From Rufibacter hautae (GTDB taxonomy: Bacteria > Bacteroidota > Bacteroidia > Cytophagales > Hymenobacteraceae), in contig NZ_VKKY01000003.1 of NCBI RefSeq assembly GCF_008271695.1, forward strand, positions 1,178,001-1,242,000: DNA of 64,000 nt, written 5' to 3'. Under the pieces are notes generated by a model. The model was not told the origin of the DNA and ran no database searches. It worked only from the letters and a program-made list of their open reading frames with translations. This document shows positions 17,370 through 26,252 of the stretch, piece after piece. Made by a program: the position numbers and the translations under genes. How positions within the stretch are numbered: position 1 is the stretch's first letter; each line of letters begins with the position of its first letter.

Positions 17370-18032
17370 ATGGCCGATTTAGATGTACAACCCAAAAGCA
17401 GCAGGCCCTGGTGGCTATGGCTTCTGATAGCTTTGGTGGCGATTGCCTTGCTGTTTTTCCTGCTTCGCGGGTGCGATACTACCAGAGATGAGGTAGACAG
17501 CGCTACTGGTGAAACCACCTCGGCCGTTTCTGAGGCCGGAGATGAAGTGGCGGGTGCCGCTGCTACCGGTGCCGCCGCTGTCTCAGACGCCTGGGACAAC
17601 GTCAACCTGGATGCTCCTGAGGTAGCCTATGATGAAATCACTGACGAGGACATTGACGTGCGTGGCAATGAAGATTATGCCGTGTACAGTGTAGATGAAA
17701 CTATTCTTTTTGGAAGTGACAAAGCCGCGGTTCAGCCCCAGGCCGGCCAGAAATTGCAGCAGATAGCCACCTCCATGGGGAAACGGTTTACCGGTGGGCA
17801 GGTACGCATCTATGGCTACACAGATGCACAAGGCAGCGCCAGTTACAACAAAGAACTTGCCGAGGAGCGCACCAAAGCAGTACAAAACTGGCTCGTTGAC
17901 AACGGAAAAATATCTAAGGGGAGCATATCTCTGCACCCCGTGGGAGAATCCAACCCAGTGGCCTCCAACGCTACGGCAGAAGGAAGACAGCAAAACCGGA
18001 GAGTACAGATTGTGGCTCGCAGATCTGAGTAA
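17370..18032 (+). CDS. OmpA-family peptidoglycan-associated membrane protein
   Basis: A 220-residue protein with one N-terminal transmembrane helix (about residues 13-33, WWLWLLIALVAIALLFFLL), an Ala/Asp/Glu-rich linker to ~105, and a C-terminal OmpA-like domain. That domain has YSVDETILFGSDKAA, then TDAQGSASYNKELAEERTKAV (peptidoglycan-contact Asp and helix) and NRRVQIVA at the end. It likely anchors the envelope to peptidoglycan, tethered by the N-terminal helix. It precedes the PRC-barrel gene by 83 nt; the two may be co-transcribed. Confidence 0.87.
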   Translation: MADLDVQPKSSRPWWLWLLIALVAIALLFFLLRGCDTTRDEVDSATGETTSAVSEAGDEVAGAAATGAAAVSDAWDNVNLDAPEVAYDEITDEDIDVRGNEDYAVYSVDETILFGSDKAAVQPQAGQKLQQIATSMGKRFTGGQVRIYGYTDAQGSASYNKELAEERTKAVQNWLVDNGKISKGSISLHPVGESNPVASNATAEGRQQNRRVQIVARRSE

Positions 18033-18115
18033 ACCTTCGTGGTTTACCAGCGCTTATTTGCTTTGAAAGTAATTACCATCGGTGTTAAGTGCAGCACCAT
18101 AAACTAGAATTAATC

Positions 18116-19147
18116 ATGGAAAGAGATAATAAGTATAACCAGCAGGACAATCTGCAGGAATTAGGCGGCAGTGACTATGAGATCGCTGACAACCAACCCA
18201 ACATCAAAGGCTGGACCGTCAAAGACAGCAGTGGCCAAACCATTGGCGAAGTAGATGAACTCATCTTTGACGTCCAGGCCAGAAAAGTGCGGTACATGGT
18301 GGTAGACCTGGAAGGAAACGTCCTGGACCTGGATACCCGCGACGTGCTGGTTCCTATTGGTATTGCTCAATTAGAAGATGACAGTGACAACGTAATTCTG
18401 CCTAACGTCACAGCAGACCAACTCAGATCGCTGCCCACTTATGAGAAAGGACGCTTTGACCGGGATCATGAGTCCTCCATCAGATCTATTTTCGGTGGCG
18501 CTGTAGCAGCCGTGGCGGGTGCGGGCGCAGCCTTGACGGGTCAAGACAGAACTACCTCTGACCGGGATGGCTTTTATGAACACGACCACTTCTCAGACCG
18601 CCTTTTCAACCGGGGCACCACCACTGATACTGGGTATACTGCGCCAAACACTACCACCAACACCACCCGAGATGATGACAAGGTGATTCCCATCATAGAA
18701 GAGAATCTGCAAGTAGGAAAAGAGGAAGTAGAAACCGGTGGCGTGCACATCAGCAGCCATATGGTAGAACGGCCTGTAGAAGAGCACGTGCGTCTACGCC
18801 AGGAGCGGGTAGTGGTGGAGCGTACGCCCGTAGACCGCCCAGTTTCAGAAAGGGACCTGGACAACTTTCGGGAAGGGGAAATTGAGTTAACGGAGCATGC
18901 TGAAGTGCCTGTCGTTAACAAAGAAGCCCGCGTGGTGGAAGAGGTTTACTTCGAAAAAGAGGTGGAGGAGCACGATGAAGTCATCAGAGACACGGTGCGC
19001 TCCACTGAGGTAGAGACGGATGACCTCCGGACGGACACCACCAACCGCACCGGGTATACTACAGATTCTACCCTGGATGAGGATGACCTAGACCGTGACC
19101 GCACCCGCCGTCCCGGCCTGGATAATGACCCAAATACTACTTTATAA
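18116..19147 (+). CDS. PRC-barrel and DUF2382 domain protein
   Basis: A 343-residue soluble protein. The first ~90 residues form a PRC-barrel (GWTVKDSSGQTIGEVDELIFD...VRYMVVDLEGN), a fold shared with photosynthetic reaction centre H subunits and RimM-like proteins. A low-complexity Gly/Ala-rich hinge follows, then a DUF2382 domain (about residues 190-305: VIPIIEENLQVGKEEVETGG, HVRLRQERVVVERTPVDRP, EARVVEEVYFEKEVEEHDE). Such proteins are common in stress-related settings in soil bacteria; function is unknown. I preferred the ATG at 18116 over an upstream GTG. Confidence 0.85.
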   Translation: MERDNKYNQQDNLQELGGSDYEIADNQPNIKGWTVKDSSGQTIGEVDELIFDVQARKVRYMVVDLEGNVLDLDTRDVLVPIGIAQLEDDSDNVILPNVTADQLRSLPTYEKGRFDRDHESSIRSIFGGAVAAVAGAGAALTGQDRTTSDRDGFYEHDHFSDRLFNRGTTTDTGYTAPNTTTNTTRDDDKVIPIIEENLQVGKEEVETGGVHISSHMVERPVEEHVRLRQERVVVERTPVDRPVSERDLDNFREGEIELTEHAEVPVVNKEARVVEEVYFEKEVEEHDEVIRDTVRSTEVETDDLRTDTTNRTGYTTDSTLDEDDLDRDRTRRPGLDNDPNTTL

Positions 19148-19166
19148 TACTTTTCTTGTTTTCTGG

Positions 19167-19203
19167 AAGGCGGCTGCTCTACTTGAGCAGCCGCCTTTTT
19201 TTT
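19167..19203 (+). terminator. intrinsic terminator after the PRC-barrel gene
   Basis: 13-bp stem AAGGCGGCTGCTC / GAGCAGCCGCCTT with a 5-nt loop and a T-run of eight. Confidence 0.92.
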
Positions 19204-19252
19204 GATTACGTAGGCACTTCACCTAAGCCGTGACAACAAACCAGCAAAGGCT

Positions 19253-19288
19253 GTTTTAGGAGCGTTTTCTGAAAATTACCCCTAAAAC
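19253..19288. repeat. 36-bp palindromic element, copy 7
   Basis: GTTTTAGGAGCGTTTTC arm and GAAAATTACCCCTAAAAC arm; between the PRC-barrel terminator and the dienelactone hydrolase gene. Confidence 0.75.
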
Positions 19289-19362
19289 AAAGCCAACCAG
19301 CCTTACGCAGAAATGGGAAATGTGCAGCCTATCTTCTATCTTCCATCAAACAAAACGAATCT

Positions 19363-20217
19363 ATGGACCAGCGCATCATCAATCTGTTTGACGAGTACAC
19401 CCACGCCCCGCTTTCCCGCAAAGAATTCCTCACCAGACTGGCCAAACTGACGGGCAGCCTCACGCTGGCCTTATCGCTGTTGCCCATGCTGGAGAACAAC
19501 TATGCCCAAGCCGCTACCGTGGACGACAAAGACCTCCACACCGAGGACATTACCTATCCCGGGGCTGAGGGGGTGACCATGAAGGGGTTTCTGGTGCAGC
19601 CCAAAGGCAAGAAGAAGTTGGGCACGGTGATGGTAATCCATGAAAACCGGGGCTTGAACCCGCACATCCGGGATGTGGCCATGCGGGTGGCGCAGGCCGG
19701 TTACCTGGCCTTGGCGCCTGATGCTTTATCGGTGCACGGGGGAACGCCCGCCAACGAGGACGAAGCCCGTGGATTATTCGCCAAACTAGATGCACAGCAG
19801 AACCTTACCAATTTCCTGAAAGGCCTGGAGTACCTGCAAAAACATAAAAACGGCAACGGCAAAACCGGGGCGGTAGGCTTCTGCTGGGGCGGAGCGTTAG
19901 TGGGTCAGTTGGCCGTGCACTCACCAGACTTGGATGCCGGCGTCGCCTACTATGGCCGTCAACCGGAGGCCGCCGATGTAGCCAAAATCAAAGCGGAGAT
20001 GCTGTTGCACTACGGCGGACTAGACGAGCGGGTGAACGCGGGCATCCCGGCGTTTGAGCAGGCCCTGAAAGCCGCCAACGTGAAATACCAACTGTACGTC
20101 TACGAAGGAGCCAACCACGCCTTCAACAACAACACCTCCCCGGCCCGCTATAACGAAGCCGCCGCAAAACTTGCCTGGGACCGTACGCTGGAGCTGTTTG
20201 GTAGAAAATTGAAGTAG
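19363..20217 (+). CDS. dienelactone hydrolase family protein
   Basis: Alpha/beta hydrolase of 284 residues. An N-terminal hydrophobic segment (about residues 32-50) follows SRKEFLTRL, so it may be membrane-tethered or exported; the helical head LFDEYTHAPLSRKEFL is a known extension in this family. The catalytic triad is visible: Cys in GFCWGGALV, Asp in GGLDERV and His in GANHAFNN. Family members hydrolyse dienelactones and similar esters, but many bacterial copies have unknown substrates. No catabolic operon surrounds it. Confidence 0.85.
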   Translation: MDQRIINLFDEYTHAPLSRKEFLTRLAKLTGSLTLALSLLPMLENNYAQAATVDDKDLHTEDITYPGAEGVTMKGFLVQPKGKKKLGTVMVIHENRGLNPHIRDVAMRVAQAGYLALAPDALSVHGGTPANEDEARGLFAKLDAQQNLTNFLKGLEYLQKHKNGNGKTGAVGFCWGGALVGQLAVHSPDLDAGVAYYGRQPEAADVAKIKAEMLLHYGGLDERVNAGIPAFEQALKAANVKYQLYVYEGANHAFNNNTSPARYNEAAAKLAWDRTLELFGRKLK

Positions 20218-20318
20218 CTAAGAAATCAGGTAACAACAAGGATACTACTAAGGCCACAAGGTTAAAGAATAATCCCGGATACCCTCGCGTTTTTGCTTAA
20301 ATTACTTACCCCATTTCT

Positions 20319-20630
20319 ATGAGTGCCTATATAGTAAATGCCAGTTTTGAGACCGATAAAGAGCACGAAGCATACCTGGCCCAAAAATGTCAGCATGACT
20401 TAGAGGAAAGCCACGGTGCCACTGGTTTAATTTCCTTCGAGATCTGGAAGAGGGAGCATCCGCAGGCAGTGGAGTACGTGCTGGTCTCTAAGTGGAACAG
20501 CAAAGATGATTTTAAGGCCTGGATTTCCCGCGAAGAGCACGTGCAAGGGCATAAAGACCAGCGCCAGACCAAGGATGATGCCAAACCCAAACTTACCAAG
20601 AAGCTTACCTACTTTGAAGGTGTTTTGTGA
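20319..20630 (+). CDS. antibiotic biosynthesis monooxygenase (ABM) family protein
   Basis: A 103-residue protein with the ferredoxin-like ABM/heme-degrading monooxygenase fold: strand YIVNASFETDKEHE, helix EESHGATGLISFEIWKREHP, strand YVLVSKWNSKDDFKAWI. The family includes quinol monooxygenases and heme oxygenases, but this one lacks a clear activity signature. No catabolic gene is next to it. Confidence 0.72.
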   Translation: MSAYIVNASFETDKEHEAYLAQKCQHDLEESHGATGLISFEIWKREHPQAVEYVLVSKWNSKDDFKAWISREEHVQGHKDQRQTKDDAKPKLTKKLTYFEGVL

Positions 20631-20646
20631 AAAACGGGCAAAAAAA

Positions 20647-20688
20647 GAGTTCTGCCAGGAATGTTAGTTGCCGGGCAGAACTCCTTTC
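20647..20688 (+). terminator. hairpin downstream of ABM gene, likely terminator
   Basis: 10-bp stem GAGTTCTGCC / GGCAGAACTC with a 17-nt loop, but only a short CTTTC tail. It lies between the ABM gene and the convergent PAS kinase gene. Confidence 0.55.
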
Positions 20689-20813
20689 ATAAGAAACAGA
20701 AATAGTTCTGTAACAAACCAAGGTAAAACAGGTTGCCAGTTTCCTCTAAAGCGAAAACTGGGACTGGTAATCCGTGCGCCGCCACATCAACGTCTAAGCA
20801 GCCTGGACTAAGC

Positions 20814-22745
20814 CTATTGCTTGAAAAAGACTTTAAATGTGGAGCCTTGGCCTTCCTCGCTCTCCACGGTGATGTGGTCGCCAGAGTTGTCCAGGATCTT
20901 TTTGACCAGGTACAAGCCTACGCCGGTGCCCTCTACGTGGTCATGCACCCGCTTGAACATGCCAAAAATCTTGGTGAACTGGCTGGGCGGAATCCCCAAG
21001 CCATTGTCTGCTACCGATAGCACGTACTCTCCGGTTTCTGAGCGAAAGGTTCTGATGGTAACCTGAGGTGTTTTTTTGGGGTCTGCGTATTTGATGGCGT
21101 TGGAAACCAGGTTGTGCAGAATGCTGCGGAGGTTCTTGCGCGAGTAATGCAGATGGTCAAAGGCCAGGTCATCGGCGGTGATCTGGGCGTTGGTGGCCTT
21201 GATCAATTGACGGAGGTTTTCTTTCACCTCGGCTACCAAGCCCTTGATCTCCACGCTTTCGGGTTGCTGCTGGCCTGGTTGCAACCGGGTGACATCGGCT
21301 AAGTCAGAAATCACTTTCTTCAGGGTACCAATGGACCCTTGCATGAGCGAGATAATCTGGCCGTGGTTCTCCACCTCAGGGCCCAAGTCTTCCTGCAGCG
21401 CGGCTAACAAGCCCTCCAGGTTGGCGATAGGGGATTTGAGGTCATGGGAAGCGGTGTACACAAAGTTGTCCAGGTCATTGTTGATTCGCACCAGGTCTTT
21501 GTTTTTCTGCATCAGCTCCTCGTTGCGGCGGCGCTCGGTCAAGTCACGGGTGATTTTGGCGTAGCCTAGCAAGCGTTTCTCTGAGTTGAAAATGGGCGTG
21601 AGCACCACGTTGGCCCAAAAAGCGGTGCCGTCTTTCCTGATGCGCCAGCCCTCGTCCTCAAACCGGCCGTTCTGCAGGGCCTGCGTCAATTCAAATTTAG
21701 GGAAGCCGTTCTCAATGGCCTCGCGGGTGTAGAACGTAGAGAAATGTTTGCCAATGATCTCGTCTGGTCTGTAGCCTTTGATGCGCTCGGCCCCGGTGTT
21801 CCAACTCATGATGATGCCTTCGGTGTTGAGCATGAGAATGGCGTAGTCCTGCACGCTGTCAATCAAGAGGCGGGTCTTCTCCTCAGACTCTAGCAGGTCT
21901 GCGTGCGTCTGGAAGAGCTGCTGCTCCAGCTGTTTTTTCTCGGTGAGGTCACGGGTGATTTTTGAGAACCCCAGAAGTTCTTTTTTGCTGTTGAAAATGG
22001 CCGTGATGATCACGTTGGCCCAGAACGCCGAGCCGTCTTTGCGGTAGCGCCAGCCTTCGTCCTCAAACCGGCCGTGCTCGCGCGCCATCTTCAGTTCGTA
22101 CGCCGGGAAACCTTCTTCCAGGGCTTGCCGCGAGTAGAACTTCCCGAAATACTTGCCAATGATTTCCTGGGCCTGGTAACCCTTTATTTTCTGCGCGCCC
22201 TGGTTCCAGGTGGCCACGTGCCCGGCGGGGTTCAGCATGAAAATGGCGTAATCTGCCACGCCCTCCACCAACAGGCGGTACCTTTCCTCGCTGTCTTTGA
22301 GTTCTTCGTACACCCGGTACAAATCATCCTCGGCTTTTTTCCTTTCGGTTAAATCGCGGGTTATTTTGGAAAAACCTATTAATTCCTTTTCCTGGTTGTA
22401 GATGGGCGTGATAATGATATTGGCCCAGAAGGCGATCCCGTCTTTCCGGAAACGCCAGCCCTCGTCTTCAAACTTGCCCTTGCGCAAAGCCTCCTTCAAC
22501 TCATACCCCGGGTAGTCCCTGTCCTTCGCCTCCTGTGAATAGAAAATGGAGAAATGCTGCCCAATAATCTCTTCTGGCTCATACTGTTTCAATACTTTGG
22601 CCCCGGTATTCCAGGTGGCTACGCGCCCCGTGGGGTCAAGAAGGAAAATGGCATAATCCGTGATGCTCTCTACCAGTAACCGGTGAAGGTCATCATGTGC
22701 GTTGGTTGGGAAGACAGGTGAAGCAAGTTCTGGTTCTGAGGTCAT
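20814..22745 (-). CDS. sensor histidine kinase with three tandem PAS domains
   Basis: A 643-residue, apparently soluble kinase. Three PAS domains (about residues 20-145, 150-275, 290-415) are very similar to one another, each with DYAIxxLxxxGxxxxWNxGA and FWANVxxTxIFN; the last lines read GFSKITRDLTE. A coiled linker leads to the H box ASHDLKSPIANLEG, N box HNLVSNAIKYADP, G1 ADNGLGIPPSQ and G2 GTGVGLYLVKKI. No transmembrane segment and no receiver domain, so it likely senses a cytoplasmic redox or ligand signal. No response regulator is adjacent (orphan). Confidence 0.95.
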   Translation of the reverse strand: MTSEPELASPVFPTNAHDDLHRLLVESITDYAIFLLDPTGRVATWNTGAKVLKQYEPEEIIGQHFSIFYSQEAKDRDYPGYELKEALRKGKFEDEGWRFRKDGIAFWANIIITPIYNQEKELIGFSKITRDLTERKKAEDDLYRVYEELKDSEERYRLLVEGVADYAIFMLNPAGHVATWNQGAQKIKGYQAQEIIGKYFGKFYSRQALEEGFPAYELKMAREHGRFEDEGWRYRKDGSAFWANVIITAIFNSKKELLGFSKITRDLTEKKQLEQQLFQTHADLLESEEKTRLLIDSVQDYAILMLNTEGIIMSWNTGAERIKGYRPDEIIGKHFSTFYTREAIENGFPKFELTQALQNGRFEDEGWRIRKDGTAFWANVVLTPIFNSEKRLLGYAKITRDLTERRRNEELMQKNKDLVRINNDLDNFVYTASHDLKSPIANLEGLLAALQEDLGPEVENHGQIISLMQGSIGTLKKVISDLADVTRLQPGQQQPESVEIKGLVAEVKENLRQLIKATNAQITADDLAFDHLHYSRKNLRSILHNLVSNAIKYADPKKTPQVTIRTFRSETGEYVLSVADNGLGIPPSQFTKIFGMFKRVHDHVEGTGVGLYLVKKILDNSGDHITVESEEGQGSTFKVFFKQ

Positions 22746-23195
22746 AAAAGTCGTTAGAAGCCTAAAATTGAGGTATTATTCGTTATCCGCAATTTGAGTT
22801 AGGTGTAAAACTAAACATTAGAAAGTTTAAAACCTTATGAATTGTTAGTTGTTATCGTTTAGGAAAAAACCGAGATTCTTTCCCGCACTAGTAATGGTAT
22901 AATCTTATTGTTACGCAGCTTTCCCAAAGAGGTTCCTGCCGCTGCGGCCGAGAGAGCCCTCCTTATTTTCAGAATATACCAGAACTGCCTTTCAGCGCAT
23001 AATACCAATGCTTTCTCCTGAAGAACTCTTTTTTTAAAAAGCGTCTTTATTTGTTTTGAGGTTGTTTTCATGAAAACAGGGGTAAAACAAGGTGCTTAGG
23101 TAACCCGATAGGGAATTAGGCGGAAGTGGTGCGCCGCAGCCTTGGCAGATACATGGAGAAACTGTATTTTACAGCCCTTAACAACGAAACCAACC
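22746..23195. other. 450-nt divergent intergenic region
   Basis: Between the PAS kinase and an aldo/keto reductase. Contains the 36-bp element at 23053. A 70-codon minus-strand frame (22859-23071) starts in that element and shows no family signature; I do not call it. Confidence 0.5.
23053..23088. repeat. 36-bp palindromic element, copy 8
   Basis: GTTTTGAGGTTGTTTTC arm and GAAAACAGGGGTAAAAC arm; upstream of the aldo/keto reductase gene. Confidence 0.8.
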
Positions 23196-24185
23196 ATGTC
23201 TTATACACCTTCGGACCAGCGCTACCAGGCGATGGAGTACCGCCGCTGCGGCAAAAGCGGCCTTAAATTGCCAGCGCTTTCGCTGGGCCTCTGGCACAAC
23301 TTCGGGCACGTGGATGTGCTGCAGAACTCCCGCCAGATCCTGCACGATGCCTTTGACGCCGGCGTCACCCACTTTGACCTGGCCAACAACTACGGCCCGC
23401 CGCCCGGCTCTGCCGAGGAGAACTTCGGGAAGATCCTGCACGAGGATTTCAGGGGCTACCGCGATGAACTCATTATCTCTTCCAAGGCCGGTTACAAAAT
23501 GTGGGAGGGACCGTACGGCGAGTGGGGCTCGCGCAAATACCTCATATCCAGCCTGGACCAAAGCCTGAAACGCATGAAGCTGGACTACGTGGACATTTTC
23601 TACAGCCACCGCCCAGACCCTAACACCCCGCTGGAGGAAACCATGGGCGCCCTGGATTCCATTGTGCGGCAGGGCAAAGCGCTGTACGTGGGCATCTCCA
23701 ACTACGAGACCCCTGAGGCTACCCGCGCCATTCAAATTCTCAAGGAGTTGGGCACGCCCTGCCTTATCCATCAGCCTAAGTACTCCATGTTTGTGCGTTG
23801 GGTAGAGGATAGTTTGCTGGATTTGCTGGAGCAGGAAGGCGTGGGCTGCATCCCGTTCTCGCCGCTGGCCCAGGGCTTGCTCACCAATAAGTACCTCAAA
23901 GGCATTCCGGAGAACTCCCGCGCCGCCAAACCGCACGGCTTCCTGCAGGAAGGCGACATCACTGAGGCGCGTCTGAACCAGATCAAGCAATTGAATGAAC
24001 TGGCCGAAGGACGTGGTCAGTCACTGGCGCAGATGGCGCTGGCCTGGCTTTTGAAAGACCCGCGGGTCACCTCAGTATTGATTGGGGCCAGCACCCCGGC
24101 CCAGCTCGCCGATTCACTCAAATGCATGCAGAACACCCAGTTCTCAGAAGACGAGCTGTCCCGTATTGAGACCATCCTGAAATAA
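23196..24185 (+). CDS. L-glyceraldehyde 3-phosphate reductase-like aldo/keto reductase
   Basis: Aldo/keto reductase of the YghZ/AKR14 branch, 329 residues, an NADPH-dependent aldehyde reductase. Characteristic features: SxxYxxMxYRRCGKSGLKLPALSLGLWHNFG at the N-terminus, HFDLANNYGPPPGSAEENFG with the catalytic Asp and Tyr, then SSKAGYKMWEGPYGEWGSRKY (catalytic Lys and family loop) and IFYSHRPDPNTPLEET (His). The C-terminal cofactor motif VLIGASTPAQL is intact. I selected the ATG at 23196; a longer frame to 23142 is not expected in homologues. YghZ reduces L-glyceraldehyde 3-phosphate and methylglyoxal, and this protein probably has a similar detoxifying role. Confidence 0.9.
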   Translation: MSYTPSDQRYQAMEYRRCGKSGLKLPALSLGLWHNFGHVDVLQNSRQILHDAFDAGVTHFDLANNYGPPPGSAEENFGKILHEDFRGYRDELIISSKAGYKMWEGPYGEWGSRKYLISSLDQSLKRMKLDYVDIFYSHRPDPNTPLEETMGALDSIVRQGKALYVGISNYETPEATRAIQILKELGTPCLIHQPKYSMFVRWVEDSLLDLLEQEGVGCIPFSPLAQGLLTNKYLKGIPENSRAAKPHGFLQEGDITEARLNQIKQLNELAEGRGQSLAQMALAWLLKDPRVTSVLIGASTPAQLADSLKCMQNTQFSEDELSRIETILK

Positions 24186-24194
24186 GCATTTCCC

Positions 24195-24230
24195 ATTTTA
24201 GGTCCGTTTTCTCAAAAACAGGCGTAAAGC
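24195..24230. repeat. 36-bp palindromic element, copy 9
   Basis: ATTTTAGGTCCGTTTTC arm and AAAAACAGGCGTAAAGC arm, 9 nt after the aldo/keto reductase stop. Confidence 0.75.
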
Positions 24231-24235
24231 GGTTA

Positions 24236-24268
24236 AACCTGTGAGGTTGTAGAACCTCACAGGTTTTT
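24236..24268 (+). terminator. intrinsic terminator after the aldo/keto reductase
   Basis: Perfect 13-bp stem AACCTGTGAGGTT / AACCTCACAGGTT with a 4-nt GTAG loop and a T tail. Confidence 0.9.
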
Positions 24269-24335
24269 ATATGACCGGGCTCATCAGAAATCTCAGGTAC
24301 CGAAGATTTTTACCGCAATACAAGAAACATACCTT

Positions 24336-25145
24336 ATGAAGCATACCCTTACAAAGAATAGATTCCTTTTCCTGCTGATAGCCTTGGTGAGCCTGGCAGT
24401 ACCGTTCAAAGCGAGCGCCGCACCTAAACAGGAGTTTTACCAACTCAAGATTTACCACCTGAAAGACCAGCAGCAGGAAGACCGCCTGGATAAATTCCTG
24501 AAAGACGCGTATCTGCCCGCCCTGCACCGGGCCGGAGTCGCCAAGGTGGGAGTGTTCAAACCCGTCGCTGATAAGGCCAATCCATCGGCAACAGCAGCAG
24601 AGAAACTGGTGTATGTCTTTATTCCGTTCAAAGCCGCGGACCAGGTGTTCAAGGTAGAGGAGAAACTGAAGAAGGACAACGCTTTCGCCACGGCCGGGCA
24701 GGAGTACCTGGAGGCCGCGTTCAACAACCCCGTGTACCAGCGCATGGAGGTGGTTTTGATGCAGGCCTTCACTGGAATGCCCCTTTTCGCAGCGCCCAAA
24801 CTGAACGGCACGCCCGCAGACCGCATCTATGAACTGCGCAGCTACGAAGCCGCCACCGAGAAACTGCACGAGAACAAAGTGGCCATGTTCAACAACGGCG
24901 AGATGGAGATCTTTACCCGTTTGGGCTTCAACCCGGTGTTTTACGGGCAGGTAAAGGCCGGCAGCAAAATGCCTAACCTCATGTACATGACCTCGTTCGA
25001 CAACATCGCCTCGCGGGAGGAGCATTGGAAAGCCTTCGGGGCCGACCCAGCCTGGAAGAAGATGAGCGCTGACCCACAGTACGCCAACAATTTCCTCCGC
25101 GCGGATATTTACCTGCTGCACCCTGCCGCTTACTCAGAAATTTAA
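24336..25145 (+). CDS. NIPSNAP family protein, secreted
   Basis: A 269-residue exported protein: signal peptide residues 1-27 (RFLFLLIALVSLAVPFKASA), then two NIPSNAP domains, each a ferredoxin-like fold. The first reads FYQLKIYHLKDQQQEDRLDKF and the second RIYELRSYEAATEKLHENKVAMFN. Bacteroidota frequently encode such periplasmic NIPSNAP proteins; their function is unknown. Residues 60-90 and 130-200 match the repeat unit, so the protein is a duplication of one domain. Confidence 0.85.
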   Translation: MKHTLTKNRFLFLLIALVSLAVPFKASAAPKQEFYQLKIYHLKDQQQEDRLDKFLKDAYLPALHRAGVAKVGVFKPVADKANPSATAAEKLVYVFIPFKAADQVFKVEEKLKKDNAFATAGQEYLEAAFNNPVYQRMEVVLMQAFTGMPLFAAPKLNGTPADRIYELRSYEAATEKLHENKVAMFNNGEMEIFTRLGFNPVFYGQVKAGSKMPNLMYMTSFDNIASREEHWKAFGADPAWKKMSADPQYANNFLRADIYLLHPAAYSEI

Positions 25146-25174
25146 GCTGCTTTCCTGCTTTTTCTAATCCTTCC

Positions 25175-25210
25175 GTTTAAGAGACATTTTCAGGAAAACA
25201 GGTTCAAAAC
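25175..25210. repeat. 36-bp palindromic element, copy 10
   Basis: GTTTAAGAGACATTTTC arm and GAAAACAGGTTCAAAAC arm, immediately before the bidirectional terminator. Confidence 0.7.
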
Positions 25211-25250
25211 AGAGAGGCCTTCTCCAACTACTGGGGAAGGCCTCTCTGTT
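25210..25250. terminator. bidirectional terminator between NIPSNAP and the lipid operon
   Basis: 16-bp near-perfect stem CAGAGAGGCCTTCTCC / GGGGAAGGCCTCTCTG with a short T/A tail on both sides. It lies between convergent genes. Confidence 0.82.
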
Positions 25251-25283
25251 TATAAGGTGATTTCTGGAAATCAGTTCTAAAAC
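25248..25283. repeat. 36-bp palindromic element, copy 11
   Basis: GTTTATAAGGTGATTTC arm and GGAAATCAGTTCTAAAAC arm; sits at the far side of the terminator, so the terminator is bracketed by two copies. Confidence 0.6.
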
Positions 25284-25300
25284 GATGAAGTGCTTACGGC

Positions 25301-26251
25301 TTATTCAATGGCTCTGATGAAGCGCTGCACGGCCCGGTAAGTAGGTCCTTTTCTGGCCATCAGGAACTGAAAGAGGAAAATACCCAGGCAGGAACAGAGA
25401 ATCCCGAAGAGCACATCCAGGATGTAGTGGTGAGAGGTGTAAACTGCCGCAAACCAGATGCCCACCATGATGGTGGCGAAAATGAGGTTGACGCTTTTCA
25501 GGCGGGTCTTGATGCCGTAGAACACCACAATCAAAGGGTAAGCAGAATGCAGCGATGGCATGGCCGCAAAGACGTTTGATCCCTTGGCGTACATCCCCCG
25601 GAAAAGGTCTATCCCGAAGAACGCATCGAAGCGGGCCAGACCGGCCATGTTACCCGGCGTTTTGGCGATGAACTCAAACCCATGCAGCTGCACGTACCAG
25701 GGCGGCGCGGCCGGGTAAAGGTAGTAGGCTACAAAACCCAGCAGGTTCACCAGCAGAAACGTGAGCGAGAAGTACGTGAACTGAGTGCGGTCTCGGAAGA
25801 AAAGAAAGGCCGCAAAGCCCATGGGTACTGGCACCCAGCACAGGTAGAACACGCCCGAGAGCACATCTAGCACAGTGTGGTGGTGCTGCGCCCAGTACTC
25901 GTTGGGGGTGAGCCGCACTCCTTCGGAACCTATCCCAAAAAAGGCTTTCTCGGCCTCGTACAGGTCCTGGATGTGCACCTGGTTAAACCAGTAGTTGGGG
26001 AAGGCTTTCATATAGTCATACAAAACCCAGAAGACCATGAAAATGGTGAAGCCCACCGCAAATTTGCGGGTAACCGGGGAGAGGTAGTACAAGGAGGTGA
26101 ACAGGGCCACCAACAGCAATTGGTCGGTCTTGAACCCAATCAGTACATAAGAGAGCAGCAGATAGGCCAGGGAAATGGCCGTGATCCAGAGGGTTGCTTT
26201 AAGGGGTACGCTAGTGTCTTTCTTGGTTTCTACCGTGGAAGTAGTACGCAT
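25301..26251 (-). CDS. PAP2/AUR1-like phosphotransferase, candidate inositol-phosphorylceramide synthase
   Basis: Integral membrane protein of about 316 residues with roughly seven hydrophobic segments. It belongs to the PAP2 superfamily and resembles eukaryotic AUR1-type inositol-phosphorylceramide synthases more than soluble phosphatases: motif MPSLHSAYPLIV followed by FAAVYTSHHYILDVLFG carries the catalytic His and Asp. It probably transfers phosphoinositol from phosphatidylinositol to ceramide, releasing diacylglycerol; this is inferred from its place in the sphingolipid operon. I chose the start at 26251 (MRTTS), one nt from the upstream hydroxylase stop; a longer frame to 26278 would overlap it by 26 nt. 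Confidence 0.82.
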   Translation of the reverse strand: MRTTSTVETKKDTSVPLKATLWITAISLAYLLLSYVLIGFKTDQLLLVALFTSLYYLSPVTRKFAVGFTIFMVFWVLYDYMKAFPNYWFNQVHIQDLYEAEKAFFGIGSEGVRLTPNEYWAQHHHTVLDVLSGVFYLCWVPVPMGFAAFLFFRDRTQFTYFSLTFLLVNLLGFVAYYLYPAAPPWYVQLHGFEFIAKTPGNMAGLARFDAFFGIDLFRGMYAKGSNVFAAMPSLHSAYPLIVVFYGIKTRLKSVNLIFATIMVGIWFAAVYTSHHYILDVLFGILCSCLGIFLFQFLMARKGPTYRAVQRFIRAIE

Positions 26252-26252
26252 G

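Noticed and set aside
22859-23071. 70-codon minus-strand frame upstream of the aldo/keto reductase
   Set aside because: Starts inside a repeat element and has no recognisable domain or ribosome binding site.
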